Shown here: one piece after another, positions 38,281 to 46,997 of the stretch
Numbering within the stretch: the stretch's first letter is position 1
How the letters are laid out: each line of letters starts with the position of its first letter
Assembly (NCBI RefSeq): GCF_000270245.1
Contig: NC_015635.1
Location: 3,658,001 to 3,722,000 of the forward strand
Length of the DNA stretch: 64,000 nucleotides
Reading direction: 5' to 3'
Origin: Microlunatus phosphovorus NM-1
Lineage (GTDB): Bacteria > Actinomycetota > Actinomycetes > Propionibacteriales > Propionibacteriaceae
Notes under the pieces: generated by a model
The model's input: only the letters and a program-made list of their open reading frames with translations
Told to the model about the DNA's origin: nothing
Databases searched by the model: none
Made by a program: the position numbers and the translations under genes

Positions 38281-39666
38281 TCAGGGTGGTTGGGGTGGTC
38301 GGCTGCGGTAGTGGTGCCCGGTCGGGGTGACGATCTCCACGGTGTGGGTGTTGGTGTCGACGACTCGGACTGTCCAGCCGGGCATCTCGCGGATGTAGTT
38401 GCCGCGTTCACACACCCCACGTCCGTTGGTCGCGGTGCTGGGTCCGCCGTCGGTGTGACGGTGGATGTGGTCGAGGTGCCGGATCGGCGCCCCACAGAAG
38501 GGGTCGCGGCAGACTTGGTCGCGGCAGCGGATCAGATGGGCAAGCCAACTGCTGAACCGACGCTTGCGCTTGTCCGCGTCGACGATCAACTGGCCGCCAT
38601 CGGGGGTGGGTCGGGTGAACAACCGGCGCCACCAGCACCTCGCCTCGGCATCTTTGATCAACTGACGGATCAGGTCGGCAGGGAGCACGTCGGTGCCGAT
38701 GATCTCGGCGGGTCGTGGATCGTTCGGATCGAGCAGGGTGCCCAGCGGCATGATCACCCCGACCTCGAAGCCGGTGTCGTCGGCGGCTTCTTGGCCGGTC
38801 AACCGGGCGACCAGGGTGTCGGCCATGATCTGACCCCGCGACCGTTGATCACCAGCCGCTTTCGCCGATTTGGCGGCGGCATCCAGGGCGGCGTAGCAGG
38901 CGACCCCTTGCTCCACCGGCAGCAGGCCGGTGAGCAGACTCATCGTGTCCGGCGCCGGCCGCAACGTCACCCGGCGGTCCTTGCGTGCTTTCCTCGCTCG
39001 TTCGGTCGCGGCGACCGGATCCGCCTGATAGGCGAGTCGCTTCGCCGTGGTTTCGGCTCGCCGGGATCCCATCGACCCCAACTCCTTGCCCGCCAACTCA
39101 GCATCCAACCTGCTCCGGGTGGCCCGATCGAGATGCGAGAACTGGCCGACGATCAGGCGGGCCGTCCAGCCGCCGATCTCCCCGACAGCGAGCAGGTCCA
39201 GCAGGAGGGGCATATCGAGCACCAGATCCCGGGCGACATGCAACCTGCGGGATCCCTCCGACGGCGACACTTTGCACGCCAACGCGATCTGCTCACCGAT
39301 CCCGGCACCGATCTTGCTCGGATGCACCCCAAGACGCAGCTGCTCAGCCGACTGGGACTGCGCGAAGGCGACCATCTCCACCGCCTTCACCGCCTCCAGA
39401 CTCGCCTGCAAGCGTTCACACACCGCGATCCGATCAATCCGCGCCGCATCCCCGGCCAGACCCTGATCCATACCCCGGGCCGACACCAGGCCGTGCAGCC
39501 AGTCCAACGTCTCATCCAACCGAACCGTCACACCATCAGCCGCCGCCGCAGTCGTTGGCGTGTCCTCGGTGGCAGCGGCATCGTCGGGCGCAGCAGTATC
39601 GTCAGGCGCAGCAGTGTCGGGCAGGTCGATCCCCTCGACCGCCTCCAACACCGCCGCTGCACTCAT
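38281..39666 (-). CDS. DUF222/HNH endonuclease domain protein (13E12 repeat family)
   Basis: 461 aa. An Ala/Asp/Pro-rich start (TAAPDDTAAPDDAAATED) precedes the DUF222 domain (about 60-330) and a C-terminal HNH motif: CRDPFCGAPIRHLDHI, HRHTDGGPSTATNGRGVCERGN. This is the family of mycobacterial REP13E12, usually present in several copies per genome and prone to recombination. ATG 39666 follows TACCGT by 7 bases (leaderless); ATG 39672 is close by. It is flanked by two inverted 52-base arrays, and a piece of its 3' end lies in the MFS gene. Confidence 0.88.
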   Translation of the reverse strand: MSAAAVLEAVEGIDLPDTAAPDDTAAPDDAAATEDTPTTAAAADGVTVRLDETLDWLHGLVSARGMDQGLAGDAARIDRIAVCERLQASLEAVKAVEMVAFAQSQSAEQLRLGVHPSKIGAGIGEQIALACKVSPSEGSRRLHVARDLVLDMPLLLDLLAVGEIGGWTARLIVGQFSHLDRATRSRLDAELAGKELGSMGSRRAETTAKRLAYQADPVAATERARKARKDRRVTLRPAPDTMSLLTGLLPVEQGVACYAALDAAAKSAKAAGDQRSRGQIMADTLVARLTGQEAADDTGFEVGVIMPLGTLLDPNDPRPAEIIGTDVLPADLIRQLIKDAEARCWWRRLFTRPTPDGGQLIVDADKRKRRFSSWLAHLIRCRDQVCRDPFCGAPIRHLDHIHRHTDGGPSTATNGRGVCERGNYIREMPGWTVRVVDTNTHTVEIVTPTGHHYRSRPPQPP

Positions 39667-39828
39667 ACCCATGACGGTAGAGCAGACCACTGACAATTTC
39701 GGCTCTATGTTCGACTCAAACGCCTCATCTGACCTGAGGATTCGCTATGAGATTCGACTCCGCGAGACCTGCTGTACAGATCCGGCCACGGCCTCCCTGC
39801 CGGCCCGCGCATCTGACGCCCACGGGCC

Positions 39829-40160
39829 ACCAACGTTCGCGAGTCAGGTGTCGCCCACCTACGTCTTGCGCCCACGGTCCACAAACGACCACAAACCAGG
39901 CGGGCGCCGCGTACGTCTTGCGCCCACGGGCCACAAACGACCGCGGGCCAGGCGGGCGCCGCGTACGTCTTGCGCCCACGGGCCACAAACCACCGCGAAC
40001 CAAGCGTGCAACGCGTACGCCTTGCGCCCACGGGCCACAAACCACCGCGAACCAGGCGGCACCCGGGTACGTTTCGCGCCCACGGGCCACAAACGACCGC
40101 GAACCAGGCGGCACCCGGGTACGTTTCGCGCCCACGGGCCACAAACGACCGCGAACCAGG
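39829..40160 (-). repeat. tandem array 2 of the 52-base repeat (6 units plus 20 bases)
   Basis: Units begin at 39829, 39881, 39933, 39985, 40037 and 40089, with a partial one at 40141-40160, all exactly 52 bases long and without spacers. 40037-40088 and 40089-40140 differ at one base. Plus-strand core: TTGCGCCCACGGGCC then ACAAACGACCGCG. It fills the gap between the hemW stop (40177) and the HNH start. Since 52 is not a multiple of 3 the array cannot be a coding repeat in one frame. Bases 39697-39828 show no feature. Confidence 0.92.
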
Positions 40161-40176
40161 CAAGGCAAAGGCAGAG

Positions 40177-41427
40177 TCAGTCCACCAACTCGCGTACGAC
40201 GGCATCGGCCAGCAGCCGCCCAGTCAGCGTCAATTTGAGCCGATCGTCAGCCACTGTCACCAGCCCACGCACGCCGAGATCACCAACCCGTCCCCGGCCG
40301 CGTGCCGAAAGGCGATCCAGCGGCATCCCCTCCGCCAGCCGGATCTCCAGCAGCACCTGCTCCAGCCGGCGGTCGTCAGCGGTCAAGATCTCCCGCGCCT
40401 GGGCCGGGGACTCCCCTGCCCCCAGCCGAGTCGCGTACGCGGCCGGATGCTTGACGTTCCACCACCGGGTGCCGCCGACATGGCTGTGGGCGCCGGGTCC
40501 GATGCCCCACCAGTGATCACCACGCCAGTAGCCCAGGTTGTGCCGGCAGACCGCGTCGGCCCGGGCCGCCCAGTTCGACACCTCGTACGCGTGAAAACCC
40601 TCGCCAGTCAACACTTCCTCAGCCAACAGGTACTTGTCGGCGAGGTCGTCGTCATCCGGCAACGGCAGCTCACCACGCCGCACCCGGGCCGCCAGCTTGG
40701 TGCCCTCCTCCACCACCAGGGCGTACGCGCTCACGTGGTCAGGATCGGCGCCGAGCGCCACGTCCAGACTGTGCCGCCAGTCGGTCAGTGTCTCCCCCGG
40801 TGTGCCGTAGATCAGATCCAGGCTGACCTGGTCGAAGCCCGCGGCCCGCGCCTCCGCCACCGCGGCGATCGGCCGGCCCGGCGAGTGCACCCGGTCCAAG
40901 GTGGCGAGCACGTGCGAGACGGCGGACTGCATGCCATACGAGATCCGCGTAAACCCGCCCGCCCGCAGTTCCGCCAGGGAGGCCGGCGTGACCGACTCGG
41001 GATTCGCCTCGGTGGTCACCTCGGCGTCGGTGGCCAGCCCGAACACGACGCGGATCCGGGCGAGCAGCTTGACCAGGTCCGAGGCCGCCAGCAGCGTCGG
41101 CGTCCCGCCACCGACGAACACGGTCGACACTTCGGGTGCGTACGACCCCAGCACTCGTGCCGCGAGATCGATCTCGGCCAGTGCCGCATCGAGGTACGCA
41201 TCACCCGTCTCACCGAGATCTGACGAGACCTGCAGCTCTGCCACGGCGGAGCCGGTTCTCAGTTCACTCGGCGTATAGGTGTTGAAGTCGCAATAGCCGC
41301 AGCGCGTTCGGCAGAACGGCACGTGCAGATAGATGCCCAGCGGCCGGTCCCCGACCTCCAGCAGCGACGCTCCGGGAAGCGCTCCGTTGACGGGCGCCGG
41401 GTCACCGGGAGGCAGTGCAGAGGGCAT
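40177..41427 (-). CDS. hemW: radical SAM protein HemW (coproporphyrinogen-III-oxidase-like)
   Basis: 416 aa. The cluster motif CRTRCGYC (CxxxCxxC) lies in IYLHVPFCRTRCGYCDFNTY, then VFVGGGTPTLL, TTEANPESV and GMQSAV; the C-terminal HemN_C part is present. HemW binds haem and acts as a haem chaperone; true HemN enzymes carry extra N-terminal residues not seen here. ATG 41427 follows TATTCT (41436-41441) by 8 bases. In related genomes hemW lies between lepA and hrcA, as here. Confidence 0.93.
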   Translation of the reverse strand: MPSALPPGDPAPVNGALPGASLLEVGDRPLGIYLHVPFCRTRCGYCDFNTYTPSELRTGSAVAELQVSSDLGETGDAYLDAALAEIDLAARVLGSYAPEVSTVFVGGGTPTLLAASDLVKLLARIRVVFGLATDAEVTTEANPESVTPASLAELRAGGFTRISYGMQSAVSHVLATLDRVHSPGRPIAAVAEARAAGFDQVSLDLIYGTPGETLTDWRHSLDVALGADPDHVSAYALVVEEGTKLAARVRRGELPLPDDDDLADKYLLAEEVLTGEGFHAYEVSNWAARADAVCRHNLGYWRGDHWWGIGPGAHSHVGGTRWWNVKHPAAYATRLGAGESPAQAREILTADDRRLEQVLLEIRLAEGMPLDRLSARGRGRVGDLGVRGLVTVADDRLKLTLTGRLLADAVVRELVD

Positions 41428-41449
41428 GACGACTCAGAATAGGTGAGCC

Positions 41450-42349
41450 TCAGGGCAGCAGCACGATCTTGCCGCGAGTGTGCCCGGACAACACCGCCGC
41501 GTACCCCTCCGCAGCCCGCTCCAGCGGGAACGTCTGGACCTTGATCACCACCCGACTCTCCGCGAGCAGCCGAGCCGACTCGGCGAGCGCCGCCGCCTTG
41601 TCGATCTCCCCTCCGCCGGTGACCCGTGCCCCGGCATCCCCAGCGGAGAAATTGGCGATCGAGACCACCTGGGCCGGGTCACTCACCAGACCGGTGAGAT
41701 CAGCGATCGGCGTCTTGCCGGCCACATCGAAAACCGCATCGAGCCTCGAATAGCCGGCATCGGCAAGCCGCGCCGCCAGCCCATCGCCGTACGTGATCGG
41801 GATGGCGCCGATCTCACGCAGATAGTCGGCGTTCCGTTCGCTGGCGCTGCCGAGCACCGTCGCGCCCCGAGCCTTGGCGATCTGCACCGCCACCGCACCG
41901 ACCCCACCGGAGGCTCCATCGATCAACACGGTCGACCCCGGACCGACGCCAAGCAGCTCCAGACCGCGCGTAGCCGTCTCGACCACTGTGCCCGCGGCAC
42001 CCGCCACACCCCAGTCGAGCGAAGCCGGCTTCGGTGCCCAACTGGTCAGCACGGCATGCTCCGCCTGAGTCTGGCGACCCAACCCGAAGACGTCGTCGCC
42101 GATCGCGACGCCGGTCACACCATCACCGATCTCGTCGACCACACCGGCGCCGTCCAGCCCCAAGCCGATCGGCTGGGCGAGTGGCCGACCGCCGGACGTC
42201 AGACCACGCAGCACCTTTCCGTCGAACGGGTTGATGCTCGCCGCGCCGACCTTGATCCGGATCTCTCCCGGCCCGGCGTGCGGCTCGGGCACGTCGTCGA
42301 TCCTCAGCTGCTCTGGTCCGCCGTACGCATGGATCCGCAATGCCCGCAT
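41450..42349 (-). CDS. NADP-dependent zinc-free oxidoreductase (MDR/quinone-reductase-like)
   Basis: 299 aa. The MDR fold is seen in MRALRIHAYGGPEQLRIDDVPEP, AASINPFDGKVLRG, LGLDGAGVVDEIG, and the nucleotide-binding VLIDGASGGVGAVAVQIAKARGATV; catalytic zinc ligands are missing, as in quinone reductases. ATG 42349 has GGGAGGA 6 bases upstream. The physiological substrate is unknown. It lies 22 bases before hemW on the same strand and the hemW promoter would lie in its 3' end. Confidence 0.88.
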   Translation of the reverse strand: MRALRIHAYGGPEQLRIDDVPEPHAGPGEIRIKVGAASINPFDGKVLRGLTSGGRPLAQPIGLGLDGAGVVDEIGDGVTGVAIGDDVFGLGRQTQAEHAVLTSWAPKPASLDWGVAGAAGTVVETATRGLELLGVGPGSTVLIDGASGGVGAVAVQIAKARGATVLGSASERNADYLREIGAIPITYGDGLAARLADAGYSRLDAVFDVAGKTPIADLTGLVSDPAQVVSIANFSAGDAGARVTGGGEIDKAAALAESARLLAESRVVIKVQTFPLERAAEGYAAVLSGHTRGKIVLLP

Positions 42350-42393
42350 GTCGTCCTCCCGGTTGGCTCCTCGCAGGGCCAAACTAACCCTCA

Positions 42394-42429
42394 GCATCGA
42401 ACTGTGCCACGGCATCGAACTGTGCCACG
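42394..42429 (+). repeat. tandem 18-base duplication before the POT gene
   Basis: GCATCGAACTGTGCCACG occurs twice in exact tandem (42394-42411 and 42412-42429), directly before the GAAGGAG ribosome binding site. It lies in the 5' untranslated or promoter region. Confidence 0.8.
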
Positions 42430-42445
42430 ATCCGAAGGAGTTCTG

Positions 42446-43910
42446 ATGGGGGCTGAGCACGACCAGCGCCGACCGGCACCGGACGTTCTTCGGCCACCCC
42501 TGGGGGCTGGCCAACCTCGCCGGTGTCGAGATGTGGGAGCGATTCAGCTTCTACGGGATGCAGGCGATCCTCGTCTACTACCTCTACTACTCCCTCACCG
42601 ACGGAGGGCTCGGCCTGCCCGAACCGACGGCGACCTCCATCGTCGGCGCGTACGGCGGCTTGGTCTATCTGAGCGCCATCCTCGGCGCCTGGGTCGCCGA
42701 CCGACTGTTCGGCGCCGAGCGGACCCTCACCTACGCCGCCACGCTGATCATGATCGGGCACATCGCGCTGGCCGTCTTCCCCGGCATCACCGGCGTCGGG
42801 ATCGGTCTGATCTGTGTTGCGGTCGGGTCAGGCACCCTGAAGGCGACCACGAGCTCGGTGTTGGGCGATATGTACGCACCGACCGACGCCCGTCGCGATG
42901 GCGGGTTCTCGATCTACTACATGGGAGTGAATCTGGGTGCCTTCTTCGGGCCGCTGCTGACCAGCGCGGCGTGGGGTTGGAAGGGCTTCCACTGGGGCTT
43001 CGGGCTCGCGGCGATCGGCATGGCGCTCGGTCTCGCCCAGTATCTGCTGATGCGCCGCTCCACCCTCGGCGATGCGGGACACGAGGTGACCAACCCGCTC
43101 GATCGCGCCGGCCGGGTCCGCTATGGTCTGATTGCCTTGGGCGTACTCGCGGTGATCGTGATTCTGGCGCTGGTCGGGGTGATCACGGCGGCCCGACTGT
43201 CCGGCATTGTCGTCATGATCACGTTCGCCGCCGCCATCGCCCTCTTCGCGATCATGCTCACCAGCAAGAACATCGACACCGTGGAACGCCATCGGGTGCA
43301 GTCGTTCATCCCGATGTTCATCGCCTCGGCGATCTTCTGGTCGTTGTTCCAACAGCAGTTCACCGTGGTGGCGCTCTACGCCGACCAGCGCCTCGATCTG
43401 AACGTGTTCGGCATGACGCTGCCGCCGAGCGTCGTGCAGTCGATCAATCCCGTCTTCATCATCATCTTCGCCGGCGTGTTCGCCGGGATGTGGACCAAGC
43501 TCGGAGACCGGCAGCCGAGCACCCCGGTCAAGTTCGCACTCGGCACCATCATCATGGGCGTCGCGTTCCTGCTCTTCCTGCCGTACGCCGACGGGGGCCC
43601 AGGCAGCACTCCGCTGCTGTGGATGGTGCTGATCCTGTTCTTCTTCACGATGGCCGAGTTGTGTCTGTCACCGGTCGGCCAGTCGCTGTCCACCAAGCTG
43701 GCACCGAAGGCGTTCCACACCCAGATGATCGCGCTGTTCTTCTTGTCCATCGCGGTCGGCACCGCCGGCGCCGGCTCGTTGGCCGAGTTCTATGACTCGT
43801 CCAACGAGGTGCCGTACTTCGCCTTCCTCGGCGGCGCTTCGATCGTGGTCGGCGTGGCCCTGCTGGTCTTCCGGAAGGCGATCTCGCGGCTGATGGAGGG
43901 GGTGCACTGA
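42446..43910 (+). CDS. POT-family peptide transporter with out-of-frame start
   Basis: About 485 aa, proton-coupled di/tripeptide transporter of the POT/PTR type: FFGHPWGLANLAGVEMWERFSFYGMQ, YLSAILGAWVADRLFGAE (the GAxxADR loop) and MGVNLGAFFGPLL, with about 14 helices. The main frame is open only from 42447, just after a TGA at 42444. The ATG with an ideal GAAGGAG site (42446) is one base out of frame: it is followed by GGGGG (42448-42452), and removing one G gives ATG GGG CTG AGC and joins the transporter frame perfectly. Otherwise translation would need CTG 42453. Everything downstream is intact. Confidence 0.8.
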
Positions 43911-43924
43911 GCGGCTGGCAACAG

Positions 43925-45493
43925 CTAGTCGCAAGTCGCGAGGAGAGCGAAACCGCCGTCCCGCCGCTGACCATGTTGGAAACCCTCGACAAGGATCTCG
44001 CCCGAACGCAGCCGCGGACCGGTAGAGCGCGACTCGGTAGAAACCAGGAACTTGCGCGGTCCCTCTGAGCCGAGGCGCATGGACTGTACGGCCACACCGC
44101 AGTTGGGCAACTTCACGGCATTGGTCTTGACGATGTAACGACCGGCCGAGTCCGATGGCCGGCGGATCTTCACCTTGGTGGACGAGTCGACGACCTTGCC
44201 GGATGCGCTGACCACCGCCCAGACCTGGGGACTACCATCCCGCCCGTCCTTACCATTGGTCCCGTCCTTGCCGGGTTGGCCCAATTTGCCGTCAACCCCA
44301 TCTTTGCCGGGTTGGCCGTCTTTCCCGTTGGTTCCGTCGATACCGTTGGTCCCGTCCTTACCGTTGGTCCCGTCCGTGCCATTGGTCCCGTCCGTGCCAT
44401 TGGTCCCATTCGTTCCGGGGTCTCCCTGGTCGCCCTTCTCTCCCTTCTCGCCCGTCCTGCCAGTTGGTCCCTGCTGCATCACCACGATGGGCTCCGAGCC
44501 TTCGGACGCACACTCCTCCTTGGTGGCACCGACCTTGACGGTGGCCGTGTCCTTCGCGACGCACAGGATGATCGCACCAGATTGGACTGGGAGGTCAGCG
44601 GGATTGTTCATACATGGCTTCGTTGTCGTGCCGAAGAACAGGGCGGCTGGAGTTGGTTGAAGAAAACCGACAACGCCGGCAGGCAGGAACCACAATGCAG
44701 ACGGGCTTGGTGCGCAGATCTGCCGGCTGACTATCCTTTCGGTGCGAATGAGGTGGATTGAGCGGTCTGGTTGCTTGTCCTCCTTCTGATCATCCTCGTT
44801 CTGGTTCGTCACTTCGCCGTCCGCCAAGAACGAGGTGAAGTCACCCGTCTCTCCAAGGACCCATCCGCTCATCAGCCCTTCTGGATTGATGCGCTCGATC
44901 TGCTCCCGCGGCAACCACGACGCCGAGAACAACTGGATCACAAGAAGCACCCCTATCGTCACCCCCACCAGTGCCAGCCCGGCGATCACGCCAACCATGA
45001 CTGCGAGTCTCTGCTTTTCCTGAAGGACTAGGCTAAGCAGGACAAGGACCACAAACAGGACCGCAACCAATACGAGTCCGATTGGCAGAAACACCATGCC
45101 GAGCAAGACTGCCGTGGGGAACATGACCCAGCCGATCCACCGGTGACGTCTCGTGCTTGCCCGGCCCGGGCCCGCCAGGAAGAAGAGACCCATGGCCACG
45201 ACGCTGAGGATCGCCAGGGGCTGCAAGGTCGAGACAATGAGTGCGACCCCCAAGTCGCCCAATGTCTGGTGTCGCACGACCTCGAGCATGATCGTCGGAT
45301 CGAAGCCGGCGAAGGCGACCAACCTCACGAATGCCCAGAGTGTCAAGATGATGCCTGCGACAGAGGCAACGATCGAGAATGACCCCGACACGAACTGCAC
45401 CACATCACTGAGTTCACCTCGGAGCGCATCCCCTACCCGAGCCCACCACGTGGGTCGCGAGGCGCTATCCGGGGACCGATTGATCGTTGACAC
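43925..45493 (-). CDS. membrane protein with collagen-like Gly-X-Y stalk
   Basis: 522 aa from GTG 45493 (AAAGG just upstream). About five membrane helices (near 38-60, 83-106, 118-157 as two, 162-190), an acidic linker (NQNEDDQKEDKQPD), a further hydrophobic stretch near 266-288, Cys residues at 294, 311 and 328, then 27 uninterrupted Gly-X-Y triplets (342-422; bases 44228-44470) rich in GTD, GTN and GKD, and a C-terminal domain of about 100 residues. Collagen triplets suggest a trimeric rod. It overlaps the gene upstream by 29 bases. Neither the membrane part nor the C-terminal domain was recognised. Base composition looks lower in GC than its neighbours. Confidence 0.75.
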   Translation of the reverse strand: MSTINRSPDSASRPTWWARVGDALRGELSDVVQFVSGSFSIVASVAGIILTLWAFVRLVAFAGFDPTIMLEVVRHQTLGDLGVALIVSTLQPLAILSVVAMGLFFLAGPGRASTRRHRWIGWVMFPTAVLLGMVFLPIGLVLVAVLFVVLVLLSLVLQEKQRLAVMVGVIAGLALVGVTIGVLLVIQLFSASWLPREQIERINPEGLMSGWVLGETGDFTSFLADGEVTNQNEDDQKEDKQPDRSIHLIRTERIVSRQICAPSPSALWFLPAGVVGFLQPTPAALFFGTTTKPCMNNPADLPVQSGAIILCVAKDTATVKVGATKEECASEGSEPIVVMQQGPTGRTGEKGEKGDQGDPGTNGTNGTDGTNGTDGTNGKDGTNGIDGTNGKDGQPGKDGVDGKLGQPGKDGTNGKDGRDGSPQVWAVVSASGKVVDSSTKVKIRRPSDSAGRYIVKTNAVKLPNCGVAVQSMRLGSEGPRKFLVSTESRSTGPRLRSGEILVEGFQHGQRRDGGFALLATCD

Positions 45494-45917
45494 CCTTTGT
45501 CCGTCCTTGGACTGGCTCAGACACCCACGCCCTGAACAGGTCAGCACCGCCAGATCGATTGGGTTCTGGACCGGTGGTTCGATCTCGCGCGGCAACGCCA
45601 ATCGCGTCCAACAGTGACGACTTGTCAACATCGGCGGTCGCGATACTGTCGTCAAGCAGCGACGCCAGCGACGCGAAACTCGGAGCCTCGATCCGCAGTT
45701 CCCAGACCGGGTCTTCCGTCGAGTTGACCGGTTGCATTAGGACCGCGACGAGTCCCCGCTCTGCGATCTTCGGCAGCACCTTCTGCAACTCCGAACCGAA
45801 GGACGACTGTTTCGCCGCCGCCACCTGCCATCTGAGTACCGCCACGGCCGCTGGCTGGATAGTTGCCCCACCCGACGTCCTTGACCGAGTTCCCTTAGCC
45901 TCAGCCATGCTCGTCAC
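45465..45917 (-). CDS. unknown 150-aa soluble protein of the collagen-like module
   Basis: 150 aa, no signal peptide or membrane helix. A Lys/Arg/Ser/Thr-rich start is followed by a compact part (AVAVLRWQVAAAKQSSFGSELQKVLPKIAERGLVAVLMQPV onward, mixed alpha/beta). It starts at GTG 45917 (or ATG 45908) 18 bases after the membrane-protein gene and its 3' end overlaps the collagen-like gene. No known family was seen. Its position between two membrane-protein genes suggests a cytoplasmic partner. Confidence 0.65.
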   Translation of the reverse strand: MTSMAEAKGTRSRTSGGATIQPAAVAVLRWQVAAAKQSSFGSELQKVLPKIAERGLVAVLMQPVNSTEDPVWELRIEAPSFASLASLLDDSIATADVDKSSLLDAIGVAARDRTTGPEPNRSGGADLFRAWVSEPVQGRTKGVNDQSVPG

Positions 45918-45935
45918 CCGTCCGGTCTGATCTCT

Positions 45936-46916
45936 TCATGGGTACGGCTGTCCCGAGTTGGCGGCCTGGTTCCGGCTCGCAATGTCGGCGGAGAGCACCG
46001 TAGCGGAGGTCTTGTCGTCTGCTGCGAGCGTCGGCTTTGGTGAGCGCATGGCTGTCATTCGCCCGAGCAGATCGAACCAGAAGGGTGCACCGAGTGAGAT
46101 CAGCGCGGCCGTGAGGATCCACCCCAAGATGCGAAGCGCCCAAACCGCGTCGCCGGACGATTCTTCACCCCACCCGATCGGGATACCCAACTGGGACAGC
46201 TGATCGGCCTTGTCAGCGACCGATTCGATGGTCTCTGCCAATGTCTCGTCAGTGCCTGTGGTCGTCGATTGGCCAGACCCCTCGGCGGCGGCAACGACCG
46301 CCGTACGAGTTGCGCTGTTGCGCCACAACTCTTGTGCTACATGCGGAACGGATGCGTTGAGAGCTCCGCAGAGAACCAGGCCCAGGACGAAGAGCCAGAC
46401 AGCACTGCGTTTGCGGTAGCGCGATGACAGACCCGCCATCGCCTCGTCGAACCATCGTTCCAGTCCCGCTCGGAATGCCACAGCGTCATTCCCGACACTT
46501 TCTTCCAACACAGCCACCCGTTTGCCCAGCGGCCCGGTCAGCTGGGCACCTCCCCGCAGCTGCTCCTCGACCGCTTCAGCAAACGACTTGGCCGACATGT
46601 AGGCCGGTCGAACCTGCCCTCGTGCCGCGACGGCTCCCTGGTAGACCGATGTCTCCTTAAACGAGTCCCAGGCCCGGGCCGCGGAATCATCAAGCTTCGG
46701 CGCCCCTACGGTCTGCACCAGATGCGTGAGGGCACGCTTCACCCCTCCCTCCCCTGGACTGCCCGCGAGGAAGGACTTGAGTGCCGCCTCGAGATCTTTT
46801 GACCGAGAGTTCAGTAGCCGGCGTACAAGTTCCAGAAAAGCCGATGCTGCCGTCGCCAACACAAACAGCAGGAATGCTATGCCAATGCCCGTTTCCAGCA
46901 CCTGTGAACTCAGCAT
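45936..46916 (-). CDS. unknown 326-aa membrane protein heading the collagen-like module
   Basis: 326 aa. Membrane helix at 7-28 followed by RRLLNSRSKDLEAALKSFL, then a cytoplasm-like helical domain (30-165), a second helix near 175-192, an extracytoplasmic segment with Ser/Thr/Gly (GSGQSTTTGTDETLAETIESV), and a third helix near 265-290 before a Pro/Ser/Ala tail. ATG 46916 has AGGAC upstream and a promoter further up. No family was recognised. First gene of the three-gene set. Confidence 0.7.
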   Translation of the reverse strand: MLSSQVLETGIGIAFLLFVLATAASAFLELVRRLLNSRSKDLEAALKSFLAGSPGEGGVKRALTHLVQTVGAPKLDDSAARAWDSFKETSVYQGAVAARGQVRPAYMSAKSFAEAVEEQLRGGAQLTGPLGKRVAVLEESVGNDAVAFRAGLERWFDEAMAGLSSRYRKRSAVWLFVLGLVLCGALNASVPHVAQELWRNSATRTAVVAAAEGSGQSTTTGTDETLAETIESVADKADQLSQLGIPIGWGEESSGDAVWALRILGWILTAALISLGAPFWFDLLGRMTAMRSPKPTLAADDKTSATVLSADIASRNQAANSGQPYP

Positions 46917-46956
46917 CAGCTTGTCCTAACCGTCGAAGAACGGTGATACGGAGAGC

Positions 46957-46986
46957 ACCATATCGAGCTTCGAGCCACTTATTCAA
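46957..46986 (-). promoter_or_regulatory. promoter of the collagen-like module
   Basis: TTGAAT (46981-46986), an 18-base spacer and TATGGT (46957-46962) on the minus strand, 41 bases before the first ATG. The surrounding 46.9-47.1 kb stretch is AT-rich for this genome. Confidence 0.55.
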
Positions 46987-46997
46987 TAGTTATTCTT

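Noticed and set aside
37423-40160. CRISPR array
   Set aside because: The 52-base units are directly adjacent with no spacers, they diverge along their whole length, and there are no cas genes.
39705-40205. Repeat protein encoded by array 2
   Set aside because: 52 is not a multiple of 3, so every unit changes frame; the open frames arise from GC-rich composition and the codon pattern is not gene-like.
44228-44470. DNA-level tandem repeat or CRISPR-like array in the collagen-like gene
   Set aside because: The periodicity comes from Gly-X-Y codons in frame within a longer coding region, so it is a protein repeat.
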